Shown here: piece after piece, positions 53,995 through 61,588 of the stretch | Layout: each line of letters starts with the position of its first letter | Position numbering within the stretch: the stretch's first letter is position 1 | NCBI GenBank assembly: GCA_046154185.1 | Contig: JBJXGE010000043.1 | Location: forward strand, 62,001-126,000 | Direction of reading: 5' to 3' | DNA: 64,000 nucleotides | Source of the DNA: JBJXGE01 sp046154185 | GTDB lineage: Bacteria; Planctomycetota; UBA8108; UBA1146; JAJFFE01 | The notes under the pieces: model-generated | Told to the model about the DNA's origin: nothing | The model's input: only the letters and a program-made list of their open reading frames with translations | Databases searched by the model: none | Program-made: the position numbers and the translations under genes

Positions 53995-55214
53995 AGCGCC
54001 AGCACCCACGATTGCCAACCGATGCCGGACCCGACGATGCATCGCGCGACGAGCTGAGCGTCACGATCTTTGGCCTCGGCAACATCGGTTCGCAGGTCGC
54101 GCCGCACGTCGCGCGACTCGCCGGAATCCGCCGTGTGACGCTCGTCGATCGCGACCTCTATGAAGAGTCCAACTTGCGCACCCAGCAGATTCTGCGGTGC
54201 GATCTAGGCCAACCAAAAGTCGAGGTCCAAGCGCGCCGGCTCCGGAGCATTCGCCCGGACTTGCGCGTGCGCGCGCTCTACTCGGAGATTGACGAGCTGC
54301 CGCTCGGTCTCTTGCGAGCCACCGTGCTCTTGAGCTGTCTCGATTCGCGCGGCGCGCGCCGCACCGTCAACGAAATCTCCATGCGACTCGGCGTGCCCTG
54401 GATCGATGCGGGCATCCGCGTGGACGCGAATCTCGCCCGCGTTACGACATTCATTCCCGGCCGCGATCGGGTTTGTCTCGAGTGCAGCTTCACGGCCGCC
54501 GACTACGCGGCGCTCGATGATCCGCAGCCGTGCGACCGCGGAGCGATCAACATTGCGCCAACGACCGGCGGCGCGTCGTACCACGGTGCGCTGGCGGCCG
54601 CGCTCCAAGCACTTGAGCTCGCGCAACTGTTGTCGACAGCGTGCGGCGAGGAACGATCCGGTCGCGACCTCGTTATCGAAGCAACTCATGGCGCGCTCTG
54701 GCGCTCGCGACGCGTGCGCAATCCGCAGTGCCGATTGTCGCATGACGTCTGGTCGCCGCGGCGACTACGTGCCGCGCCCCATCAACTCACGCTCGGCTCG
54801 CTGACTGAGCTCGCCCGCGTCGAACTCGGCGCCGCGCCGATCACGCTTGCGGTGCAAGGACGGCGCTTCGCGCGCGCGGTCACGTGCCGCGGTTGCGGAC
54901 TGCGCCGCTCCGACGCCCGCTTCGTTGCGCGGCGTGGCGATTCCGACTCGCGGTGCCAGCGTTGCTCCGGGCCGACCGTCGCCGTTGGCGATGACGGGGA
55001 TTCTGAGTTTGCGCTCGATAGTGCGAGCGCGCTGCAACGGTCGTCGCCACTGACGCACTTCGGCTTGCGCGCAGGCGATGTCCTCTCGCTGCAGGCAAGC
55101 TCCGCGGTGGTGCGATTCGAGTTGCCGGTTCCCGAATCAGCGCCGGCTGCGCCGACCGTCGCCGAGAACAAACTCAACGCCGCTGCGGAATGCGAGAGCG
55201 TGTATGAGCAATAA
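53991..55214 (+). CDS. E1-like activating enzyme (ThiF/MoeB/UBA family)
   Basis: A 407-residue protein starting in an ATGA overlap. The nucleotide-binding fold has GLGNIG at 28-33, Asp53, then Asn61 and Arg63 of the NxRTQ segment and Lys76, the ATP-binding set of the ThiF/E1 family. Cys162-x2-Cys165 and C247 suggest the usual structural zinc, and Cys181 in PQPCDRGAINI is the candidate catalytic thiol. The C-terminal 120 residues are extra: a Cys pair set (C299, C302, C322, C325) of zinc-ribbon type and a short beta-rich end (RAGDVLSLQASSAVVRFELP). It would adenylate the C-terminus of a modifier and pass it to the E2-like protein coded next. Confidence 0.88.
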   Translation: MKRQHPRLPTDAGPDDASRDELSVTIFGLGNIGSQVAPHVARLAGIRRVTLVDRDLYEESNLRTQQILRCDLGQPKVEVQARRLRSIRPDLRVRALYSEIDELPLGLLRATVLLSCLDSRGARRTVNEISMRLGVPWIDAGIRVDANLARVTTFIPGRDRVCLECSFTAADYAALDDPQPCDRGAINIAPTTGGASYHGALAAALQALELAQLLSTACGEERSGRDLVIEATHGALWRSRRVRNPQCRLSHDVWSPRRLRAAPHQLTLGSLTELARVELGAAPITLAVQGRRFARAVTCRGCGLRRSDARFVARRGDSDSRCQRCSGPTVAVGDDGDSEFALDSASALQRSSPLTHFGLRAGDVLSLQASSAVVRFELPVPESAPAAPTVAENKLNAAAECESVYEQ

Positions 55215-55758
55215 CACCAGCCACAACGATCCGGTGCTCACCAGTTTTCTCAAGCATCAGCTTACTGAGGGTCTCGCGCTCGCCGAGTCGAGCGAACGAC
55301 TCGCACTGTTGCCGATCAACGGCCAGCCGCCAAACCGCTATGTCGCGCGTTTCGACGTGCGCGGTCGCGTGCTGACTCCGCAAAACGAAGTCGTCGAGCA
55401 CCACTCATTTGTCGTCGGCATCCAGTTTCCGCCCGACTATCTGCGGCGTTTCGTGCCTTGGGAAGTTCTCTACCTCATTGGGCCGCGTCGTACGTGGCAC
55501 CCGAATATCAGCTTCGGCGCGCCGATGATCTGCCCGGGTCGAGCAGCGCCTGGCACGAGCTTGGTGGAGCTGCTCTACCAAGTTTGGGAGATCCTCACGT
55601 ACCGCAAAGTCAACATGCTCGAGCACAACGCGCTGAATCAAGCGGCGTGTCGATGGGCGCGCGCCAACCAATTGAGTTTTCCGACCGACACGCGGCCGCT
55701 CAAGCACGTGACGACCCGCGCGCCCAAAGTCGAGTTGCTGAAGGAGTCTCAACGATGA
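55204..55758 (+). CDS. E2-like ubiquitin-conjugating enzyme
   Basis: A 184-residue protein overlapping the E1 gene by 11 bases. The UBC fold is visible as a beta meander (VVGIQFPPDYLRRFVPWEVL) followed by the motif WHPNI, with His99-Pro100-Asn101 as in eukaryotic E2 enzymes, and Cys110 in GAPMICPG, nine residues after the Asn. The C-terminal helices follow (LVELLYQVWEILTYRKVNM). The full set, HPN plus catalytic cysteine, is intact, so it can be expected to carry a modifier as a thioester. It overlaps the next gene by four bases. Confidence 0.88.
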   Translation: MSNNTSHNDPVLTSFLKHQLTEGLALAESSERLALLPINGQPPNRYVARFDVRGRVLTPQNEVVEHHSFVVGIQFPPDYLRRFVPWEVLYLIGPRRTWHPNISFGAPMICPGRAAPGTSLVELLYQVWEILTYRKVNMLEHNALNQAACRWARANQLSFPTDTRPLKHVTTRAPKVELLKESQR

Positions 55759-56588
55759 CCGCGACTAAAATGGCTCGATTACAAGCACCCAGCGTCGCGC
55801 GTGCGCGCGGTGTTGCCGACTTGAGTGCGCGTCCGCGACCGCTCGCTGGTGGACACGCTGCGCACGCGCGCATTGAGAACGATGATCGCTGGCGCTTCAC
55901 GGCCTCACCACTGATCCGGAGCGAGCGGTCGTCGTGGGAATTACTGATGGCGCAACACGACCTCCCGGGCAATGTGCGCTGGGCTCGAGCTAACTCTTGC
56001 GACGCGCCGGAACTCGTGGCCGATGTGCTTGTCACTACGGAGAGCACCAAAGCGCGCGAACGCGAGGCGCTGCGCGGTATGCAACTCGCGCTCACCGGGC
56101 GCGGCGCCGAGGTTGAACCCGAGGAGAGCGTCGCGCCCGTCAATGCGGCGCTCGCGGCGGTTTGCGCGGAAACCGGTTGGTCGCACGCCGAACGCGATGG
56201 CGGCGCGTTCGCCGTCGCGCTCGAGTGCGGCAATGACACTCACAGCGCGCGCCTGGTAGCGACTCCGCGTGGACACGTCGCGATCGAAACGCCACTTGCT
56301 CGCGTTGCCATCGCGGACTTCTCGGAGCTTGCCCGCACCGCGATTGCGGATTTTCTGCTCGCGATGTCCGCCGCGCTTCGGCATGTCCGGCCCGCCGCGA
56401 TCATCACGTCTCACGAAATCGAGTTCGTGTTGGAAGCGCGCTTTCCGACCACGCCGAGCGCGGCCGAACTCGCAACGACTTTGAGCGCGTGCAGCGTCGG
56501 GTGTTCGACGTGCGCGCGAGAAACATCGGCGCTACTCGACTCCGAAATCGCCAAGGCGTACTTGGCGGCGAGAGTTGGGGCGCCTTAA
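55755..56588 (+). CDS. Unknown protein of the ubiquitin/Pup-like operon
   Basis: A 277-residue protein starting in an ATGA overlap with the E2 gene. About the first 50 residues are Ala/Arg-rich and may be disordered. The remainder alternates helices and strands (AFAVALECGNDTHSARLVAT, TPLARVAIADFSELARTAIA) in an order that recalls the type III chaperone/YbjN fold, and ends in a Cys cluster (CSVGCSTC) before a final helix. I cannot assign a family. Its conserved place between E2 and the ubiquitin-like gene suggests a chaperone or an accessory factor. Confidence 0.7.
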   Translation: MTATKMARLQAPSVARARGVADLSARPRPLAGGHAAHARIENDDRWRFTASPLIRSERSSWELLMAQHDLPGNVRWARANSCDAPELVADVLVTTESTKAREREALRGMQLALTGRGAEVEPEESVAPVNAALAAVCAETGWSHAERDGGAFAVALECGNDTHSARLVATPRGHVAIETPLARVAIADFSELARTAIADFLLAMSAALRHVRPAAIITSHEIEFVLEARFPTTPSAAELATTLSACSVGCSTCARETSALLDSEIAKAYLAARVGAP

Positions 56589-56615
56589 TCGGAGCTACTC
56601 GGAAGGATTTGGATC

Positions 56616-56933
56616 ATGACGACTGCAACTCTGGACCGCCCACAAGGCATCCGCATCGAAGCTCGCGACGTCTCCGGCCAGAGAGTGGCGCGCGTCTCGG
56701 ATATCGCCACTGACTCGACGATCGCCGAAATGCTCGAGCTGTTGACGACGAATATGCGGCTCCCGCGCAACACTCATGAGGGCGAAGCGATTAGCTACCA
56801 AGCGCTGCTCGAGCGTGAGGGCCGACATCTCAACGCCACGGAGCGCGTGCGTGACGCATTGCTCACGGATGATCGCGTGGTGCTACAACCCAATATCGAA
56901 GCTGGCGCCGCGACGCGGCGAGTGAACCGATGA
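56616..56933 (+). CDS. Ubiquitin-like beta-grasp protein
   Basis: A 105-residue protein with AAGGA 8 bases before ATG 56616. The order of elements fits the beta-grasp fold: strand GIRIEARDV, strand QRVARVSDI, helix IAEMLELLTTNMRL, strands AISYQALLEREG and DRVVLQPNI. The RVVLQPNIEAG end resembles bacterial ubiquitin-like proteins. The tail is AATRRVNR, so no terminal Gly-Gly is present. Either it is processed at EAG or elsewhere, or it acts as a bound adaptor without conjugation. It overlaps the JAB gene by four bases. Confidence 0.75.
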   Translation: MTTATLDRPQGIRIEARDVSGQRVARVSDIATDSTIAEMLELLTTNMRLPRNTHEGEAISYQALLEREGRHLNATERVRDALLTDDRVVLQPNIEAGAATRRVNR

Positions 56934-58015
56934 TCTCAACCACTCACCAACTGGTGGTTGAGATCTTGAAGCCCGACGGAGCGGTCGTCGGACAAGCGCG
57001 CGCGTCGCTCGAGTGTTTCGAGCCGGCCGTCGAGTGTTTGCGCTTCCATGCCATGCGCTGCGGGCGCTTGCCGCTGGTCTTCTCGAGCCCACTCGTCGCT
57101 CGAGTCGCGCCGCGCTTCGATGCCCACGCCGGACCGACCGTACGGAGCTTCGATCTGCAACTACTCGATGCGTCGAACGGCGCGCCCGCGCAGGAGTTCA
57201 TCGGCGCCGAACTGCCGCTGTCGCTCCTCGACGCTGACGCCGTGCGCGTCGTGCGCGCGTTGACGCGCGCGGGCAAACTCGCCGAGACGGAACCGACGCA
57301 TTTTCGCGTGCTAGGTTTCGCCACCGAATCGCCTTCGGTCGACTCTGACGCGCCATCGACTTTGACACTCGAAGCCGTGCCGCGCCCGCTGCACGCGGCC
57401 GAGCGCATGCTCACGGACTTCGAGCAGCGCGCAACTCTGGTCGGGGATCGCGAGGCAGCCGAGTTTCAAGTCTTCCTGCCTGCGGGGCTGCTTGCGGAAG
57501 CCGAAGCAATGAAGCTTGCTGCGGGCGAGGTCGAGACCGGCGGCATTCTCATCGGCCACTTGCATCGCGACAGCGTCGGTCATGACCTTTTTCTGGAAGT
57601 GACCGCGCAAATTCCGCTCGAGCATGCGCCGGCGGAGCGCTATCGCCTGTCGTTCACGGCCGCGACGTGGACCGCGGCGCAGGCCGCGATCGATCTGCGT
57701 CGACGCGACGAACTCATGGTCGGTTGGTGGCACTCTCATCCCGCGCGTCACTGGAAGTGCCGTGACTGCCCGCCGGCGAGTCGGCTCACGTGCCCGCTCG
57801 CGCAGCAATTCTTCAGCGCCGCGGATCGAGCGTTGCACGCCACGATCTACACGTACGCCGCCTTTGCCGTCGCACTGGTGCTCGGCGATCGGCCACGCGC
57901 CGACGGCGACTGGGACGACGCCGCGCAACTTTACGGCTGGAAGCGCGGCGAGATCGCCGCGCGGAGTTTTCATCGACTCCGCGATGAGCCCGCCGTTGTC
58001 CCGCGAAAGGAATGA
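56930..58015 (+). CDS. JAB/MPN-domain metalloprotease (deubiquitinase-like)
   Basis: A 361-residue protein starting in an ATGA overlap. About the first 170 residues are of unknown type, beta-rich. The JAMM site is complete: Glu202 in EVETGGILIGH, His268-Ser-His270-Pro in GWWHSHP, and Ser296-x2-Asp299 in FFSAADRAL. Between HSHP and SxxD lies an inserted segment with three cysteines (CRDCPPASRLTC). JAMM proteases cleave isopeptide bonds of ubiquitin and its relatives. Here it may mature or remove the operon's modifier. Confidence 0.88.
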   Translation: MISTTHQLVVEILKPDGAVVGQARASLECFEPAVECLRFHAMRCGRLPLVFSSPLVARVAPRFDAHAGPTVRSFDLQLLDASNGAPAQEFIGAELPLSLLDADAVRVVRALTRAGKLAETEPTHFRVLGFATESPSVDSDAPSTLTLEAVPRPLHAAERMLTDFEQRATLVGDREAAEFQVFLPAGLLAEAEAMKLAAGEVETGGILIGHLHRDSVGHDLFLEVTAQIPLEHAPAERYRLSFTAATWTAAQAAIDLRRRDELMVGWWHSHPARHWKCRDCPPASRLTCPLAQQFFSAADRALHATIYTYAAFAVALVLGDRPRADGDWDDAAQLYGWKRGEIAARSFHRLRDEPAVVPRKE

Positions 58016-58016
58016 A

Positions 58017-59696
58017 ATGGTACAACTCGATGCAACGATGCTCGACCTCCTCGGCTCGAGCGGTGATGGTGCGGCGCCGATGGCGGTGAAACGCGAAGTC
58101 TTGCAGCAGCTCCGCGCAGGCGATGCCGCACTCGCTGGAAGCGTCGATCAGTTTCTGCTGATGCAACTCGACGCGCGCGCTAAAGCGCTGCTCGAAGTGC
58201 GCAAGCGACTCGAGGAGTTGCGAGCCGTCAACGCCAAGCTCACCGCCGCGCCGTGGTTCGAGGCGACTTTCTTGATGCCGTTTCCGTTGGCGACTGCAAC
58301 AACTCCGGGCGCCATCGTGCTGCACGCGAATACGCGGCGCGCGGTCGTACTGGCGCCAGATCTCGACATCGCGACGCTTCGCGCTGGCGATACGGTCTAC
58401 CTGTCACAGGAGCTCAACGTCGTGCTGGCAGTAACCGGACGCTCGCTCGCCGGCGAGCTCGTGCAGTTTCAGCGGCGCTTGGACGATGGGCGCTTGATCG
58501 TGAAACAGCGCGACGACGAACTCGCCATCGATGCGACGCCGGAGCTCCGCACGGCGAGCCTACGTCCGGGCGACACGCTGGTCTGGAGTCGTGGCGCTTA
58601 CTTCGCCTACGAGAAACTTCCGCGCAGCCGCGAGTCGGCGTTTCAACTCGAGGACTCACCGACCGAGAGTTTCGCGCGCCTCGGCGGCCTCGACGAGCAG
58701 ATTCGTCAAATCCAAGAGCCGATTCGTCTGCAGCTCCAACACCCGGAGATCGTCCGTGCCCTCAAAATCCCGCGCATCGGTTCCATCCTGCTGGTCGGCC
58801 CACCGGGCACTGGCAAAACGATGCTCGCGCGCGCAACTGCAAATTGGCTCGCAACGTTGAGTCGGTCGGGGCGCTCGGCGTTTTTGAGCGTCAAGCCGGG
58901 CTCACTCATGAGCATGTGGTACGGGCAGAGTGAGTCAAACGTGCGCGAGCTCTTTCAAGCGGCGCGTGACGCGAGCGACCGCGACCCCGACCTGCCGGTC
59001 GTGATCTTCTTCGATGAAGTGGATTCGATCGGCTCCGCGCGCGGCCATGGGACGCATCGCGCTGATCGCGGCGTATTGCTCGCGCTCTCCGCGGAACTCA
59101 ATGGCTTTGCGACGCGCGGCAATATCATCGTGCTCGCCGCCACCAACCGACGCGAGGATCTGGACGCCGCGCTCGATCGACCCGAGCGATTCCGCGATTT
59201 GGTCATCGAAGTGCCGCGGCCGAATCGCGACGCGGCGCGCGAGATCCTCGGCAAGTACCTCGAGGCCGACTTGCCTTATCAGACCGACGCGAGCGCCTTC
59301 GACGCGGCGGGCCAGCGTGACCAGCTGCTCGACGCGGCGATGTCTCACATCTACGCGCCGAATAGCGCTGGAGCGCTTGCGACCGTCTCGTTGCGCGATG
59401 GAAAAACGCGCGCCATCACGCCGCGCGACCTGATCAGCGGCGCGGTGCTTGCCAATATCTCGCGGCGCGCGAAGCAGCGTGCCGGCCAGCGCGGAGTACG
59501 GTCGGGCGACGCCCAACTCGCCCTCGATGATTTGCTGACGGCGATCGCCGCGGAGTTTGAGACCGCGGCGAGCATGTTGACGCGCCACAACTGCCGAAGC
59601 TTCATCGCGGGATTACCGGGCGATGTGGATGTCGTCGATGTGCGCCTGGCGACGCGACGCCTGCAACACTCACATCGCTACCTCGTGGTCGCATAG
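58017..59696 (+). CDS. AAA+ ATPase, Mpa/ARC (proteasome-associated ATPase)-like
   Basis: A 559-residue protein starting two bases after the JAB stop. A helical coiled-coil-like segment (about residues 40-80, LDARAKALLEVRKRLEELRA) is followed by OB-like beta domains (DTVYLSQELNVVLAVTGRSL). The AAA+ module has Walker A GPPGTGKT at 261-268, Walker B with Asp333-Glu334 in VVIFFDEVDSI, and the SRH-like RPERFRDLVIEVP. This domain order is that of Mpa/ARC, which bind Pup with the coiled coil and thread substrates into the proteasome. The C-terminus reads RYLVVA, not the exact QYL end that docks onto a 20S proteasome. Confidence 0.87.
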   Translation: MVQLDATMLDLLGSSGDGAAPMAVKREVLQQLRAGDAALAGSVDQFLLMQLDARAKALLEVRKRLEELRAVNAKLTAAPWFEATFLMPFPLATATTPGAIVLHANTRRAVVLAPDLDIATLRAGDTVYLSQELNVVLAVTGRSLAGELVQFQRRLDDGRLIVKQRDDELAIDATPELRTASLRPGDTLVWSRGAYFAYEKLPRSRESAFQLEDSPTESFARLGGLDEQIRQIQEPIRLQLQHPEIVRALKIPRIGSILLVGPPGTGKTMLARATANWLATLSRSGRSAFLSVKPGSLMSMWYGQSESNVRELFQAARDASDRDPDLPVVIFFDEVDSIGSARGHGTHRADRGVLLALSAELNGFATRGNIIVLAATNRREDLDAALDRPERFRDLVIEVPRPNRDAAREILGKYLEADLPYQTDASAFDAAGQRDQLLDAAMSHIYAPNSAGALATVSLRDGKTRAITPRDLISGAVLANISRRAKQRAGQRGVRSGDAQLALDDLLTAIAAEFETAASMLTRHNCRSFIAGLPGDVDVVDVRLATRRLQHSHRYLVVA

Positions 59697-59713
59697 CCTG
59701 GAAAGGAGCAGGC

Positions 59714-61384
59714 ATGGGGCAAAGCGTGCTCAAGGTCTGCGGTGGGGATTTTGAACTCGGAAATTCAATTGTCGACGCAAGCTCGCAATCGGAGCGGCCC
59801 GAAATAAGTGCCGCACAGGCCTCCCGGGCGCTGCTCGCGGAGATCGACGGTCTGCCAGGCCGGAGTTGGTTGCGTCACGCCGCGGCGTGTCCGCAGCACA
59901 GCGCAAAGTCGAATACGAATCCCTTCCATCTCGAGGAGGAGCTGGCCTACGGCGTGCACGGCTGGGTGTGGCGCCACGGCCACGAGTGCACTTGTGAACG
60001 CTATCTGCAGGACTTTGGTCGCAAGTTTCTCCCGGCGAACGGCGGCTGCGTTTACATCGATCTCGATCACCTCGAACTGTGCGTACCGGAAGTGACCAAT
60101 GCCTTCGATCACGTCGCCGCTTGGCATGCGATGTTGCGCATCGCCCAAGCCGCGCTCGCGGCGGCGAATCGGCGCCAGTCGCATGACCGCCGCATCGTGG
60201 TGCTCGTCAATAACAGCGATGGCTGCTCGCACAGTTGGGGTGGGCACTTGTCCTTTGCGATCTCGCGCGCGTGTTTCGATGACATCTTCGAGTTGCGCCC
60301 ACAGTATTTGCTCACGATCGCATCGCATCTAGCGAGCGCGATCGTGTACTCCGGCGCCGGCAAAGTAGGCAGTGAGAACGGTCGCGCGCCGATCGACTAC
60401 CAGATCTCTCAACGCGCCGATTTCTTCGAGACGCTGTGTGGTGTTCAGACAACGTATCGCCGCCCGCTCGTCAACGCACGCAATGAGAGTCTCGCGGCTT
60501 CCAAAACCGGCCTGGCGCGTTTTCATTGCATCTCCTTCGACAACACGCTCTGCCACGTCTCAAGTCTGTTGAAAGTCGGCGCGACCCAACTCGTGCTGGC
60601 GATGCTGGAAGCCGGCGAAATCGCGACCGACACGCTGCTCGACAATCCGCTCGCGGCGACTTGGGCCTTCAGCAGAGATCCCGAGCTGCGTGCGACGACG
60701 CGAACCGTCGCCGGCGAGCCGATCACCGCAATCGAGCTGCAGCGGCGCTTCGCTTCATTGGCCGAGCGCTTCGTCGCTCGAGGTCACGCGGATGGCATCG
60801 TGCCGCGCGCGCGCGAAATCGTCGTGCTTTGGCGCGACGTTCTGACGCGACTCGAGCACGCGCCGGATTCCCTCACCGGCTCCATCGATTGGCTGCTCAA
60901 ACGCTCGCTGCTGCAACGGGCGATGGCTCGGCGCGGGTTTTCTTGGCGCTCGTTTGAAGCGAAGCACCTCGACCACGCCTACAGCTCGCTCGATCCCGAC
61001 GAAGGGCTCTATTGGGCAATGGAGCAAGCTGGACATGTGGAACGCGTCGTCGACGCGAGTGCAGTGGATCGTTTCATCCACGAACCGCCTTCTGACACGC
61101 GCGCTTATGCGCGCGCGCATTTCCTGCGCCGAGCCGGCGCCGCGGCGATCGAGCAAGTCGATTGGGATGCCATCCAGTTTCGGCTCGACGACGATCGACA
61201 CTGGCGCACGCAATCGGTGTCGATGCCATCCCCCGTGAGCTTGACGCAGGCGCAAGTCGCGGAGTGCTTTGCTACCCACCAGTCGCTCGCCACGCTGGCG
61301 CGCGCACTGGCGGCGACTGACGTCGCCGCACTGACGCCGACGAGTGACGTGGCGGCAGTTCCTGTTTCCACCGAAAGGAGTTGA
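59714..61384 (+). CDS. Pup deamidase/ligase family protein, Dop-like
   Basis: A 556-residue protein with AAAGGAG before ATG 59714. Middle and C-terminal segments match the PafA/Dop family (DYQISQRADFFETLCGVQTT, TLLDNPLAATWAFSRDP, DSLTGSIDWLLKRSLLQRAM). The N-terminal motif is GGDFELGNS rather than GIETEYG, and keeps one of the acidic residues. The candidate nucleophile is Asp116 in VYIDLDHLEL, about 53 residues later than in the other copy because of a His/Cys-rich insertion (WRHGHECTCERY). A late Asp preceded by an extra loop is Dop-like, so deamidase or depupylase activity is favoured over ligase. Confidence 0.78.
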   Translation: MGQSVLKVCGGDFELGNSIVDASSQSERPEISAAQASRALLAEIDGLPGRSWLRHAAACPQHSAKSNTNPFHLEEELAYGVHGWVWRHGHECTCERYLQDFGRKFLPANGGCVYIDLDHLELCVPEVTNAFDHVAAWHAMLRIAQAALAAANRRQSHDRRIVVLVNNSDGCSHSWGGHLSFAISRACFDDIFELRPQYLLTIASHLASAIVYSGAGKVGSENGRAPIDYQISQRADFFETLCGVQTTYRRPLVNARNESLAASKTGLARFHCISFDNTLCHVSSLLKVGATQLVLAMLEAGEIATDTLLDNPLAATWAFSRDPELRATTRTVAGEPITAIELQRRFASLAERFVARGHADGIVPRAREIVVLWRDVLTRLEHAPDSLTGSIDWLLKRSLLQRAMARRGFSWRSFEAKHLDHAYSSLDPDEGLYWAMEQAGHVERVVDASAVDRFIHEPPSDTRAYARAHFLRRAGAAAIEQVDWDAIQFRLDDDRHWRTQSVSMPSPVSLTQAQVAECFATHQSLATLARALAATDVAALTPTSDVAAVPVSTERS

Positions 61385-61390
61385 ATCGCA

Positions 61391-61588
61391 ATGGAACGAC
61401 AACGAAACGTAGCGCGTGAACACAACGAAAACTCTGCGCCCGGAGGTAGCGATTCCGCTGACCGTCTCGCCGCCGCGCAAGCGCAAGCGAACCGAGTCGT
61501 CGACATCGGCAATAGTGCGATCGACCGTGTCCTGACCGGACAGAGTCAGCGCTTTCTCGCCCAAGTCGTCAATGGCGGCGCGCAATAG
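61391..61588 (+). CDS. Pup-like small protein modifier
   Basis: A 65-residue protein with AAAGGAG about ten bases before the ATG. It is hydrophilic, has no likely folded core, and ends in a helix-prone stretch (RLAAAQAQANRVV ... AIDRVLTGQSQRFLAQVV) and NGGAQ. The layout matches Pup, whose tail reads YVQKGGQ. Here FLAQVVNGGAQ follows the same pattern, with one Ala between the di-glycine and the final Gln. The last Gln would need deamidation before ligation, as in Pup. It sits exactly between the Dop-like and PafA-like genes. Confidence 0.82.
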   Translation: MERQRNVAREHNENSAPGGSDSADRLAAAQAQANRVVDIGNSAIDRVLTGQSQRFLAQVVNGGAQ

